From positions 1 through 59,663 of the forward strand of contig CAJTIR010000023.1 of assembly GCA_910576385.1 (NCBI GenBank): 59,663 nt of DNA. Reading direction: 5' to 3'. The stretch's first letter is position 1. The number at the start of each line of letters is the position of its first letter. Below, piece by piece: positions 46,392-54,437 of this stretch. Origin of the DNA: Lachnospiraceae bacterium. GTDB lineage: Bacteria > Bacillota > Clostridia > Lachnospirales > Lachnospiraceae. The translations under genes were made by a program, and so were the position numbers. The notes below the pieces were generated by a model. It did no database searches, had not been told where the DNA came from, and was given only the letters and a program-made list of their open reading frames with translations.

Positions 46392-47690
46392 ATGGCGGCA
46401 ATTGACACAGCTTACCATTATTACCTAAGCACGTATGCAAAACAGTCAACTTCTCGTTATGATTCACATAAAAAAAGTGAACTTCGGAATATTTATAATA
46501 ACATTGTAAAAATTAATAAAGATTCACCTCTGTACAAGATCAAGCGGTCTGCAGATGTGCAGAAATTTGCGATTGATATAAAGGAGAGCGCTCGTATTAT
46601 TCAAAACGTTGTGGCTTCTCTTTCAGATGCAGAGGAAGGAATTGGAAACGCATTCCAAAAGAAGCTTGCTTTTTCTTCTCAAGAAGACGTAGTATCCGCT
46701 AAATATATGGGGGACAATAAAGATTCTGGCAGCTCAGATAATTTTTTTGTGGAAGTAAAAGATCTCGCCACTTCCCAGGTCAATGTCGGAAACTATATGG
46801 ATAAAAGGCGTCTTAATCTCAAGCCAGGTTCTTATTCCTTTGATCTTGAGAACAATGCCTCGGCTTATGAATTTCAATTTACTGTTAATCCAAACGATAC
46901 CAATGAATCAATCCAGAAAAAATTAGCGAGATTGATTACCAACGCAGACATTGGATTAAAAGCGACCACTGTAGATAATGCAGAGGGTCTAAGTGCTTTG
47001 CAGATTGAGTCTGTTTCTACAGGACTTGGCACAAATGAATATTTCTTGTTTTCTGTTTCCCCGCAGGGGAATCATGATTCTATGGCGGCAATTGATGCAC
47101 TTGGTATTGATCATGTAGCCCGAGAAGCACATAACGCCGTATTTATGCTTAATGGACATGAGCATACAGCATATACTAATAATTTTATGCTGGACAATGA
47201 TTTTGAATTGACACTGCATGGCATTAGCCCAAATGGTGATCCAGCAGTAATTGGTTTTAAGACAAATGCAGACGCCATGAAAGAGAATATCCAGACATTG
47301 GTAGATTCTTATAATTCTATTTTGCAGACGGCCGGCAAATACTCCGTATCTCAACATCAAAGCGTGCAGCTTTTCCGAGATATGAGCAATACTGCCTTTG
47401 CTTTCCAGAGAGAATTGGAAGATATCGGTTTAATAGTTGAAGACAACGGCCAGATCACCATAGATACAGACATGCTTTCTGGCGTGGTGAATGATGAGAA
47501 CTATGAAGAACGGCTCACGGTACTGAATGATTTTAAAAATTCACTTAATGTAAAAGCCAACAACGCTTCTCTGGATCCTATGCGCTATGTAGATAAGATC
47601 CTAGTGACCTATAAAAATCCTGGAAAGACCTATGCAACGCCTTATATTACTTCGATCTATTCTGGAATGATGATGGATGAATATTGTTAA
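46392..47690 (+). CDS. FliD-like flagellar cap-related protein
   Basis: ATG 46392 follows AAAGGAGGGG, giving 432 residues. A flagellin-IN-like repeat (F-Q-F-T-V-N-P-N-D-T-N-E-S-I-Q-K-K-L-A, D-I-G-L-K-A-T-T-V) and a FliD_C-like helical end (KENIQTLVDSYNSILQTAGK, G-Q-I-T-I-D-T-D-M-L) are visible. It lacks a signal peptide, as expected for flagellar export. It is divergent from the nine-gene operon and ends in a strong terminator, so it is transcribed alone; no other flagellar gene is in the window. Confidence 0.65.
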   Translation: MAAIDTAYHYYLSTYAKQSTSRYDSHKKSELRNIYNNIVKINKDSPLYKIKRSADVQKFAIDIKESARIIQNVVASLSDAEEGIGNAFQKKLAFSSQEDVVSAKYMGDNKDSGSSDNFFVEVKDLATSQVNVGNYMDKRRLNLKPGSYSFDLENNASAYEFQFTVNPNDTNESIQKKLARLITNADIGLKATTVDNAEGLSALQIESVSTGLGTNEYFLFSVSPQGNHDSMAAIDALGIDHVAREAHNAVFMLNGHEHTAYTNNFMLDNDFELTLHGISPNGDPAVIGFKTNADAMKENIQTLVDSYNSILQTAGKYSVSQHQSVQLFRDMSNTAFAFQRELEDIGLIVEDNGQITIDTDMLSGVVNDENYEERLTVLNDFKNSLNVKANNASLDPMRYVDKILVTYKNPGKTYATPYITSIYSGMMMDEYC

Positions 47691-47740
47691 GGCCAATACT
47701 GCACAATGGATTTCAAACCGTTATTTCATAAGATAAAAAT

Positions 47741-47788
47741 TCCCCCTTTTCTCTTCACCTCAGAAAGTGTAGAGAAAAGGGGGGTTTT
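47741..47788 (+). terminator. Terminator of the FliD-like gene
   Basis: CCCCCTTTTCTCT pairs with AGAGAAAAGGGGG around a 16-base loop and is followed by TTTT. It also faces the bioD end, which it may serve from the other side. Confidence 0.8.
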
Positions 47789-47824
47789 ATCTGGTCGGCA
47801 AATACAAAAGAAGCAATATCTCTC

Positions 47825-48508
47825 CTAACTATAGAATGAAATCAACCGTTCTGCAGAAATATCAATGTTCCGATCACCCTCCGCTACACAGGCTATCACT
47901 GGAACCCCTCCCCGTTTTTCTATCACTCTACAGTTATCCTGCTCCATCTGGTCCCTGGCATGAAAATGATTCAAAATAATCCCTTTTACCATAATATTTC
48001 TGAATTTCAAATATTCCAATGTCAGCAAGGTTGCATTGATCGTTCCCAATCCTGCCTCTGCCACCACAAGACACGACAACTGTAATTCTCGTATCACATC
48101 TTCCAGCCAAAGTTGCTCATTTTCTTCCCAGCGCAGCGGGCACAAAATTCCGCCGCTTCCCTCCATCGTAATATACTGATATTCCTGGCATAAAGCCTCA
48201 TATCCTTGTCGCACAACTGACAACTCCACGGGATTTCCCTCGCTTCTGGCTGCCAGATGTGGAGAGACCGCTTGCTCATAAATATAAGGAACCATAGTAT
48301 CTAAAGGCTGAGAAATCCCAGAAAGCTTTTTTACATACATGGCATCTCCTGGTAAAATCCTCTGTCCTTTCCGCTGATTTCCACTGACTGCCGCCTTATA
48401 ATATGCGGCCATTCCTCCTGTCTCTTGCAGCTTCTTAATTAACAATGCTGTAATATACGTTTTCCCTACATCTGTTCCTGTCCCAGTTATAAATATCCCT
48501 TTGGCCAC
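47825..48508 (-). CDS. bioD: Dethiobiotin synthetase
   Basis: 227 residues with the P-loop F-I-T-G-T-G-T-D-V-G-K-T, Y-K-A-A-V-S-G (K for the carbamate step) and M-E-G-S-G-G-I-L-C-P-L. It makes dethiobiotin from diaminopelargonic acid with CO2 and ATP. It follows bioB by 13 bases. No bioA or bioF lies in the window, so upstream intermediates may be imported or made elsewhere. Confidence 0.93.
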   Translation of the reverse strand: MAKGIFITGTGTDVGKTYITALLIKKLQETGGMAAYYKAAVSGNQRKGQRILPGDAMYVKKLSGISQPLDTMVPYIYEQAVSPHLAARSEGNPVELSVVRQGYEALCQEYQYITMEGSGGILCPLRWEENEQLWLEDVIRELQLSCLVVAEAGLGTINATLLTLEYLKFRNIMVKGIILNHFHARDQMEQDNCRVIEKRGGVPVIACVAEGDRNIDISAERLISFYS

Positions 48509-48521
48509 AATGCAATCCCTT

Positions 48522-49496
48522 TCACTGACAAATTTTTTTCACTTGATATCCCAACTCTCGCAACATCTGAAAATCCTGTTTAATCGTAATCCCCGTTGTT
48601 GTCAACATATCTCCAGTAATCGCTGCGTTGGCGCCAGACTGAAAACACTTTTTACCCTGATCTCTCATCAATCCTCTGCCGCCTGCCAATCGAATAAATG
48701 CTTTGGGCAGAATAAATCGAAAGATTGCTACAATTTGGCACATGTCCTCTTCTGTCAGTCTGGGATTATGCTCATAAGGCGTTCCAGAAATTGGGTTTAA
48801 CATATTGATAGGGACAGAGCTGACTTCTAACTCTCGAAGTGTGATCGCCAGGTCAATACGGTCTTCCATTGTCTCCCCTAATCCCATAATTCCGCCGCTG
48901 CAGATGCTAAGCCCTGCATTTCTGGCAGCTTTCAGGGCATCAATCTTATCTTGTTGGGTATGTGTTGTACAGACCTTAGGAAAATATCCCTCCGAGGCCT
49001 CCAGATTGTTATGTACCCGCTCCGCCCCTGCCGCTTTTACTTTCTGAAATGCTTCCTCCGCCAACAGACCAAAAGACACACAGACAGAGATATCCACATT
49101 ATCTTTGATCACACGAATACTTTCACATGCTTGTTCTACTTCTTTGTCGCTTAATTTTTTCCCAGAGGTGACAATTGAATATCTGGGAACCCCTCGGTCG
49201 CTGTTATACTGTGCCTGTCGCAGCAACTCCTCGGTTCCCAATAATGGATAACTTTCCACATTGGTGTGATAAAAAGAAGATTGTGCACAATATTTGCAAT
49301 TTTCCGAACATTTTCCACTTTTTCCATTGATAATTGTGCATAAATCAAAACTATTACCGCAAAATCTTTGTCGAATCTCGTCAGCCGCCACACAAAGTTC
49401 CTCTAATGGCAGCTCTGCCAGGGCAAGTGCTTCCTGTTTATTCACTTTATAGCCTTGCAGAACTTTCTGCTTAAGTTCTTCCAACTGTACTTCCAT
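48522..49496 (-). CDS. bioB: Biotin synthase
   Basis: ATG 49496 with AGGAGG upstream. The radical SAM motif C-S-E-N-C-K-Y-C-A-Q-S, the second-cluster ligands and SGGIMGLGET, NMLNPISGTP and GGRGLMRDQG-type blocks are present. It inserts sulfur into dethiobiotin. Middle gene of bioY-bioB-bioD. Confidence 0.95.
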   Translation of the reverse strand: MEVQLEELKQKVLQGYKVNKQEALALAELPLEELCVAADEIRQRFCGNSFDLCTIINGKSGKCSENCKYCAQSSFYHTNVESYPLLGTEELLRQAQYNSDRGVPRYSIVTSGKKLSDKEVEQACESIRVIKDNVDISVCVSFGLLAEEAFQKVKAAGAERVHNNLEASEGYFPKVCTTHTQQDKIDALKAARNAGLSICSGGIMGLGETMEDRIDLAITLRELEVSSVPINMLNPISGTPYEHNPRLTEEDMCQIVAIFRFILPKAFIRLAGGRGLMRDQGKKCFQSGANAAITGDMLTTTGITIKQDFQMLRELGYQVKKICQ

Positions 49497-49556
49497 CAAA
49501 ACCTCCTACTGTAATTGTTTTCAGAATCCATCTAATAACCGCTTTCTTGTACTGTT

Positions 49557-50129
49557 TTATTCTGCCATCACTCCCAATATACTTCTTGATGCTGGAACCA
49601 AGCGCACTGCAAGGCCTGCCGACAGAAAACAGAGCACAATATCACCAGGCATATCCAGTGGAAAACAATCTGCAAGCACCATCACAAAAGCGGTTTTTTC
49701 CCCAACATAGAAATTTAACATCATATATTTATACACCAGTCCTATACCATAAGTAACCACAAATCCGGCAAAAGCTGCGGTGAGATATTTTCCATACCCT
49801 CTGATTCCTGACTTGTCCACAATCAGCCCTGTAACATGCGCTGCCAAAATAAATCCCACCAGATAACCGAAACTTGGCCGGAATATATAGGCAATCCCGC
49901 CTCCTGCCGCAAAAATGGGCAGGCCGCAAAGTCCCAGCAGCACATAAACCGCCACACTGACCGCTCCCAGCTTATACCCCAGAATCATTCCCGCCAAGAG
50001 TACAAATAAAAACTGCAGTGTAAAATAATCCATCCCCGGAACCGGAACTTGTATAAAAGCTCCCGCTGCCACAAGCGCTGTAAACATTCCCCCACAGACA
50101 ATTTCTTTTACTGATAATTTCGTCCCCAT
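49557..50129 (-). CDS. bioY: Biotin transporter S component BioY
   Basis: 190 residues, six hydrophobic spans, with the family motifs G-A-F-I-Q-V-P-V-P-G, G-L-P-I-F-A-A-G-G-G and R-P-S-F-G-Y-L-V-G-F. It binds biotin for ECF-type uptake; the energising module is not in the window. It is the first gene of the operon, which therefore couples uptake and synthesis. Confidence 0.93.
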   Translation of the reverse strand: MGTKLSVKEIVCGGMFTALVAAGAFIQVPVPGMDYFTLQFLFVLLAGMILGYKLGAVSVAVYVLLGLCGLPIFAAGGGIAYIFRPSFGYLVGFILAAHVTGLIVDKSGIRGYGKYLTAAFAGFVVTYGIGLVYKYMMLNFYVGEKTAFVMVLADCFPLDMPGDIVLCFLSAGLAVRLVPASRSILGVMAE

Positions 50130-50170
50130 GCCATTCCTCCTGTTCGATTCTCTGTGATCTCATCATCAAT

Positions 50171-50255
50171 TTTTAGTTAAACTAAAATTCTGTCTACAAT
50201 CACTATACAGGAGAATTTATTCATTGTCAACGCATTATATATTTTTAGTTTACAT
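50171..50255 (-). promoter_or_regulatory. bioYBD promoter with flanking candidate operators
   Basis: TTGACA (50225-50230), 17 bases, TATAGT (50202-50207) on the minus strand. TTTTAGTTWAACTAAAA lies just downstream (50171-50187) and TGTAAACTAAAA just upstream (about 50242-50255). Paired AGTTTA sites around a biotin promoter are expected for a BirA-like repressor. Confidence 0.6.
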
Positions 50256-50299
50256 TTATTTTCGTTATGCTCTTGTTTCGAAATGATTTTCCAGCATAT

Positions 50300-50340
50300 G
50301 AAAAGAGACTGTACTAATCTCTTCCATCAATACAGTCTCT
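50300..50340 (-). terminator. Terminator at the end of the two-component/peptide unit
   Basis: AGAGACTGTA and TACAGTCTCT with a 17-base loop, followed on the minus strand by TTTTC. It lies 36 bases after the end of the repeat-coding frame and suggests that the frame is transcribed from the sensor kinase side. Confidence 0.6.
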
Positions 50341-50375
50341 CTCCATGTACTTTCCGATTATGGTCGTTTCTTTGA

Positions 50376-50642
50376 CTAAAATATGTTACACTTGTATAAT
50401 CGCAAATACTCCTCTTCTCTTTGGTACTCAACGCGTCCGTACATAGGGTGCTTCTTTTGTATAGCCGTATTTTTTTGTCGTACACTATGCCTCTTTTTAC
50501 AAATTAGCATTCGCTCTTTGGTACTTCCTACCGTCGGCATAACGGCATTTTCTCTTTGGTACTTTTGCCAGTTCTTCCAAAATAGCATTTCTCTTTGGTA
50601 ACTTGCGCCGCCCGGCAAAGCGGCATTTTCTCTTTGGTGCAT
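50376..50642 (-). repeat. 39-bp tandem repeat encoding YQREN-type 13-residue units
   Basis: Four units spaced 38-39 bases and a fifth about 97 bases on start with TACCAAAGAGAAAATGC or a close variant on the minus strand. One frame stays open for 88 residues, with units such as YQRENAVMPTVGS and a strongly basic composition. No good ribosome binding site precedes its ATG. It may be a translated repeat protein, or RNA repeats. With the peptide gene and terminator this explains most of the 600 bases between bioY and the kinase. Confidence 0.5.
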
Positions 50643-50757
50643 CGCGCGTTTCTTTTGCAGACTGCCTTTATCCTTTGTATCTCAGCTTAGGTTCTTCGCA
50701 GCTCCTACTGTCCTCTGTACGGCCTCCCCGCGGATTTCTGCGCATATGCCACCCGGC

Positions 50758-50817
50758 TTACCAGCCAAACAATCTCTTTAACCACTCCCAGAGATCTTCG
50801 TTATTTGAACGCAGCAT
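50758..50817 (-). CDS. 19-residue peptide next to a two-component system, candidate signal
   Basis: MLRSNNEDLWEWLKRLFGW is encoded 6 bases after GGAGGTGAAAGT, an excellent start signal. The peptide is amphipathic with three tryptophans. It lies 175 bases after the sensor kinase gene, with a possible TTGCAC-N18-TAGAAT promoter between. There is no AgrB-like peptidase or transporter nearby. It could be a secreted or re-imported signal or a small regulator of the kinase. Confidence 0.5.
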   Translation of the reverse strand: MLRSNNEDLWEWLKRLFGW

Positions 50818-50991
50818 ACTTTCACCTCCGCTTCTTCTTGAATTCGGTATATGTAAACTATCTGATCCTACCATCGGAAAGTCTCAGCGCCTGATACTCT
50901 ACAGCTACCTAACCCCATTCTACCCAATGGCGGCAGCCAAGTGCAAGAACGCAGGAATAAACGGTCGAATTGCAGAAGCAACGGCGAAATT

Positions 50992-52305
50992 TTATAACTG
51001 AAATAAAATCCGCGCTGTAAATATCCCCTCCTCAACCTCAAAGAACAGTTCCCCATGATTGCGCTCAACGGCCGCCCTGACATTGGAAATTCCATAGCCA
51101 TGATTTCTGGCGTCCCTCTTGCTGGTGACATTTCCCAGATGCTCCACAACAATGTTTCCCTGTATGGGATTACTCAACTCAATCACCAGATGATTTTCCC
51201 ACTGGCGGATCTCCAGATGCACATAGCGCCTGCCTGCTGGAACTCTGGCACATGCCTCTATGCTGTTGGACAAGAGGTTAGAAAAGATTGTGCACAGATC
51301 ATAATCGCCAATTGGCAGCCCAGTGGGAAGAATACCCTCAATCTCCCAGGCAATCTGATAAGGTTCGCCCTTAAATTGTGCCTCCAATAACATGGCATCG
51401 ACAATCTCATGGTTTACTGTCACCACGCCGCGCACTGCCCGCTTGGTATGCTCCTGTAAGGCTGCGAGATACTGCTCCGCCTTCTGATATTCTCTGTGTT
51501 CCATATAATATTTCAGACTGCTGATATGAGCCTTCAGATCATGGCGCACCTTCCTGGTCTCCTTGGCATTGTCCCGCACCACATGCACATACTCTCTGGT
51601 AATCTCCAGATATGCATCTTTAAGACGGCTCTCGGCCTGATACTTTTGGCGCAGCAAATCCAGCACCACCACACCAGCCCCAAGGCCATAAAACATTCCG
51701 CTGACAATCACCATACAGCCAGTGATAAAGATAATCTGATCCGCTTTGCCATATACAATCTCACTGACATCCTCTATATAATGTTGTATCACAAAAGCCG
51801 CAAGATTACAGACACTTCCAATCAAAAAATACTTGACCTGCAGACTACCGAGAATCTCAGAATATCTTGGAATTTTCCTTAATCTGCAAGATAACACCCC
51901 TAAAATTGCACAAGTAAGAAGTCCCCGAAATATTCGAAAATATACATCACATTTAAGTATTGATACTGCTTTTACTAAAATGCCAGAGCATATTAGATTA
52001 ATACATAGATATGGCATATATAAATACATAATACTGCATATATAGACTGCTAATCTTCGAATCACTGTACCCCTACTCCACAATAAAATAATAATTGGAA
52101 TTGTACAAAGCCTTAAACTTAACATCATAAAGCTATTTCGCCCAAGCCAAATGTCACCCAGACACCAGCCACAGAAAAGCACTGCTCCGCACAGTACTTC
52201 TCTTTTATTCTTATTGATGGGAACGCAAAAGATACCACACATCATCAGCATATCTTCCATTATCGTTATGATATTAAGACATATGCCCTCAGCAACACTA
52301 CACAT
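50992..52305 (-). CDS. Sensor histidine kinase, AgrC-like (GHKL)
   Basis: 437 residues. The first 215 have five or six membrane spans; then a dimerisation helix with the phosphoacceptor in R-K-V-R-H-D-L-K-A-H, and a GHKL ATPase with NLLSNSIEAC and GYGISNVRAAV. Family members sense peptides outside the cell and phosphorylate LytTR regulators. The ATG directly follows the response regulator stop, so the pair is coupled. Confidence 0.9.
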   Translation of the reverse strand: MCSVAEGICLNIITIMEDMLMMCGIFCVPINKNKREVLCGAVLFCGWCLGDIWLGRNSFMMLSLRLCTIPIIILLWSRGTVIRRLAVYICSIMYLYMPYLCINLICSGILVKAVSILKCDVYFRIFRGLLTCAILGVLSCRLRKIPRYSEILGSLQVKYFLIGSVCNLAAFVIQHYIEDVSEIVYGKADQIIFITGCMVIVSGMFYGLGAGVVVLDLLRQKYQAESRLKDAYLEITREYVHVVRDNAKETRKVRHDLKAHISSLKYYMEHREYQKAEQYLAALQEHTKRAVRGVVTVNHEIVDAMLLEAQFKGEPYQIAWEIEGILPTGLPIGDYDLCTIFSNLLSNSIEACARVPAGRRYVHLEIRQWENHLVIELSNPIQGNIVVEHLGNVTSKRDARNHGYGISNVRAAVERNHGELFFEVEEGIFTARILFQL

Positions 52306-53013
52306 CTAACGAGCCTTCCTAATGATATATTTCCGATATGACTCCTTGAGCGCCTTACCCTTTCGCCTGCTGATTGGCACTCTTTCCCCATTTTTCATGC
52401 AGATACTGTCCTCAATATAACTAATATTCCTTAGATTTACCAGATAACACTTATGACATCGAAAAAAGAATTGATCTTTCAGCTCTTCCTCCAACTGGAT
52501 CAAACTCATATCGCAGAAATAGTCGCTATCCGCACAAACCATACGACTATACTTGGTATCTGATACAAAATAGAGAATATCTTTGATCTTTTTAGCCATA
52601 TCTCGGTTGATACTTTTAATCATCAGGTTATGATTTTCATCAATATCCTCAATCATACGATTAAGATATTTTGCAAGCCATGCCTCCTTCAATGGCTTAT
52701 GTAAAAATCCATACACATTCTTGCCAAATGCCTCTGGCATCTCCTCGCTATGCTTGGTTACAAAAACAATCTTGGTATCTTCATCTTCTCTCCACAGCCA
52801 ATTTTTCAGCTGTATTCCAGAAATACCTTCCATCTCTATATCCAAGAGCAAGATATCTGTCTTTTCTTTCTCTTCCATAAAAGATTGTCCAGATTCATAT
52901 TCTTCCAGCTGATATGGAATGCCTCTTTGGGTAAAATATTCTTCCAGCAATTTTGCAATCGATTCTCTGCACACCTTTTCATCTTCACAAATTCCTACTT
53001 TTATCATTTGCAT
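52306..53013 (-). CDS. LytTR-family response regulator
   Basis: ATG 53013 has GAGGAG closely upstream; a longer form from 53088 is possible. The receiver domain has the acidic pocket ICEDE and the phosphoacceptor in D-I-L-L-L-D-I-E-M, then T-K and K-P. The LytTR DNA-binding domain (about residues 135-230, D-I-L-Y-F-V-S, F-F-R-C-H-K-C-Y-L-V-N-L) follows. Likely targets are its own region and the peptide/repeat region downstream. Confidence 0.9.
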   Translation of the reverse strand: MQMIKVGICEDEKVCRESIAKLLEEYFTQRGIPYQLEEYESGQSFMEEKEKTDILLLDIEMEGISGIQLKNWLWREDEDTKIVFVTKHSEEMPEAFGKNVYGFLHKPLKEAWLAKYLNRMIEDIDENHNLMIKSINRDMAKKIKDILYFVSDTKYSRMVCADSDYFCDMSLIQLEEELKDQFFFRCHKCYLVNLRNISYIEDSICMKNGERVPISRRKGKALKESYRKYIIRKAR

Positions 53014-53103
53014 TGGCTCCTCGTATGTATTCCTCTTATTATATTTCACTGCTGTGTCTCTGTCCATACGATCTTCCGCAAACTTCACAGCTATGATTAA
53101 TAA

Positions 53104-53304
53104 TTAGATACACTCTAAACTCCCCTTCTGTTGCACCAGCTCCCTGGCTCTATCATACTCACCTGGTTCTATATCCAAAAACCGACAGGCATCCTCTAAC
53201 GATACATGCATGGATTTCCTTAGATTGGACACATTTAGAATCAACTGATTGGCTCTTCCTTTTTCCAGTCCTTCTTGCAAAATGCTCACTCCAAGACCAA
53301 TCAT
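53104..53304 (-). CDS. Free-standing Rpn C-terminal protein (RpnS-like, 66 aa)
   Basis: ATG 53304 is preceded by AAGGAGG at 7 bases. The protein (M-I-G-L-G-V-S-I-L-Q-E-G-L-E-K-G, then R-A-N-Q-L-I-L-N-V-S-N-L) repeats the C-terminal part of the adjacent Rpn protein with about 75 percent identity and lacks the nuclease domain. The same ATG and Shine-Dalgarno occur inside the Rpn gene. In E. coli the equivalent intragenic C-terminal protein blocks Rpn toxicity, so this could be a separate antitoxin copy. A decayed duplicate is the alternative. Confidence 0.65.
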   Translation of the reverse strand: MIGLGVSILQEGLEKGRANQLILNVSNLRKSMHVSLEDACRFLDIEPGEYDRARELVQQKGSLECI

Positions 53305-53343
53305 TGTGATACCTCCTTCCACAACTCTTCATATTGCGAAAAA

Positions 53344-53625
53344 TCAATCTTTCTGTTTTACCAGTTCTCTGGCTCTTTCATATTCACTTGGCTCTATCCC
53401 CAATACCTTGCAGGCCTCTTCCAATGATAAATTCATGGATTTCATCAGATTGGACACGCTAAGCGTCAATTGGTTAGCTCTGCCTTTTTCCAGTCCTTCT
53501 TGTATTCCTTTTTCCAGTCCTTTTTCCAGTCCTTCCTGTATTCCTTTTTCCAGTCCTTTCTGTATTCCTTTTTCCAATCCTTTTTCCAGTCCTTCTTGCA
53601 AAATACTCATTCCAAGGCCACTCAT
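53344..53625 (-). CDS. Intragenic C-terminal product of the Rpn gene (RpnS-like, 93 aa)
   Basis: Inside rpn the sequence AAGGAGGTAACAGAT precedes an in-frame ATG at 53625, giving M-S-G-L-G-M-S-I-L-Q-E-G and the rest of the C-terminus. This signal is better than the one for the full gene. It is conserved in the neighbouring free-standing copy, showing selection or at least common origin for this start. Confidence 0.65.
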   Translation of the reverse strand: MSGLGMSILQEGLEKGLEKGIQKGLEKGIQEGLEKGLEKGIQEGLEKGRANQLTLSVSNLMKSMNLSLEEACKVLGIEPSEYERARELVKQKD

Positions 53626-54417
53626 ATCTGTTACCTCCTTCCACAACTCTTCATTTTGCGAAAAATCAATATATTTTTGCACTGTATCAAGGAAATCTTT
53701 TTTATGGGGATAAAAAATCGCACTTAAAAATTCTAATATCCCTTCTTTTGACATACATTCTGGTTTCCCCAGACGAATGACAACCAGGCTCAATAAATCA
53801 TATGCTTCCTTCTGCGTTAGAGATTTCCCGATCGTTTTACTGTTTTCCATCTCATAATATGATATGCTGTATTGTTCCTCCACTGGTATGTTATCCCTGC
53901 AGATCCAGATACTATAACATTTCTCCAATGCATTATAATCTGTCTTTTGGGTTATCACTGACAATTGTGAACAAAGACTACGTGACAAATAATACAGTCC
54001 CCTCTTCTCAATTGGATAACCTGGCCTATAATCCTTCTGCGGCTCTACATCAATATGCAGGTTCACTTGAACCTCTGAAGATAGTACAGGATTTTTGGAT
54101 AGAAAACGAATATCAAAATTTGATGTTTTTTCATTTAACTGCACAAACTCTATATTTTCCCCCTGAATCCTAGTATTGGTTCGGCCTGTGCTCACATCAG
54201 CATCAGACACAATCGAATCTGTCTCTATAAACTCCATGATCTCAGTTGTTGAATATTCCTGATATTCCTTTACCACTCCTTTTAACAGTACGGCAAGAAC
54301 TTCCTTATTCTTTAATATATCCTTACTTACTGCATCCATTCCTTCTAAATCCGAAGAAAGCTGCAGGGAATTGAGCGCCTCTAAACTTCCTGAAACTGTA
54401 TCATCCAAACAGATCAT
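53344..54417 (-). CDS. rpn: Rpn-family PD-(D/E)XK nuclease (recombination-promoting/defence)
   Basis: 357 residues. The nuclease core has the D/E-x-Q type site in V-N-L-H-I-D-V-E-P-Q-K (about residues 120-130) and Y-Y-L-S-R-S-L. A hinge with repeated EGLEKG/IQKG units (about residues 275-312) and a helical end follow. Members cut DNA and act in phage defence. The gene contains an internal start (see next entry). It starts at ATG after GGGGAGG with short spacing; its N-terminus is short compared with long Rpn proteins. Confidence 0.85.
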   Translation of the reverse strand: MICLDDTVSGSLEALNSLQLSSDLEGMDAVSKDILKNKEVLAVLLKGVVKEYQEYSTTEIMEFIETDSIVSDADVSTGRTNTRIQGENIEFVQLNEKTSNFDIRFLSKNPVLSSEVQVNLHIDVEPQKDYRPGYPIEKRGLYYLSRSLCSQLSVITQKTDYNALEKCYSIWICRDNIPVEEQYSISYYEMENSKTIGKSLTQKEAYDLLSLVVIRLGKPECMSKEGILEFLSAIFYPHKKDFLDTVQKYIDFSQNEELWKEVTDMSGLGMSILQEGLEKGLEKGIQKGLEKGIQEGLEKGLEKGIQEGLEKGRANQLTLSVSNLMKSMNLSLEEACKVLGIEPSEYERARELVKQKD

Positions 54418-54437
54418 CTCCTCCCCTGATATATCTT

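Noticed and set aside
50376-50642. 39-bp repeats considered as a CRISPR array
   Set aside because: Only about 17 bases are conserved per unit, there is no constant spacer pattern and no cas gene.
50603-51001. 132-residue plus-strand frame between the repeat and the kinase
   Set aside because: No ribosome binding site, low-complexity composition, and it lies opposite the peptide gene and its leader.
53470-53727. Repeat array in rpn considered as a CRISPR or VNTR locus
   Set aside because: Units are 12-18 bases without spacers and simply encode EGLEKG-type protein repeats.
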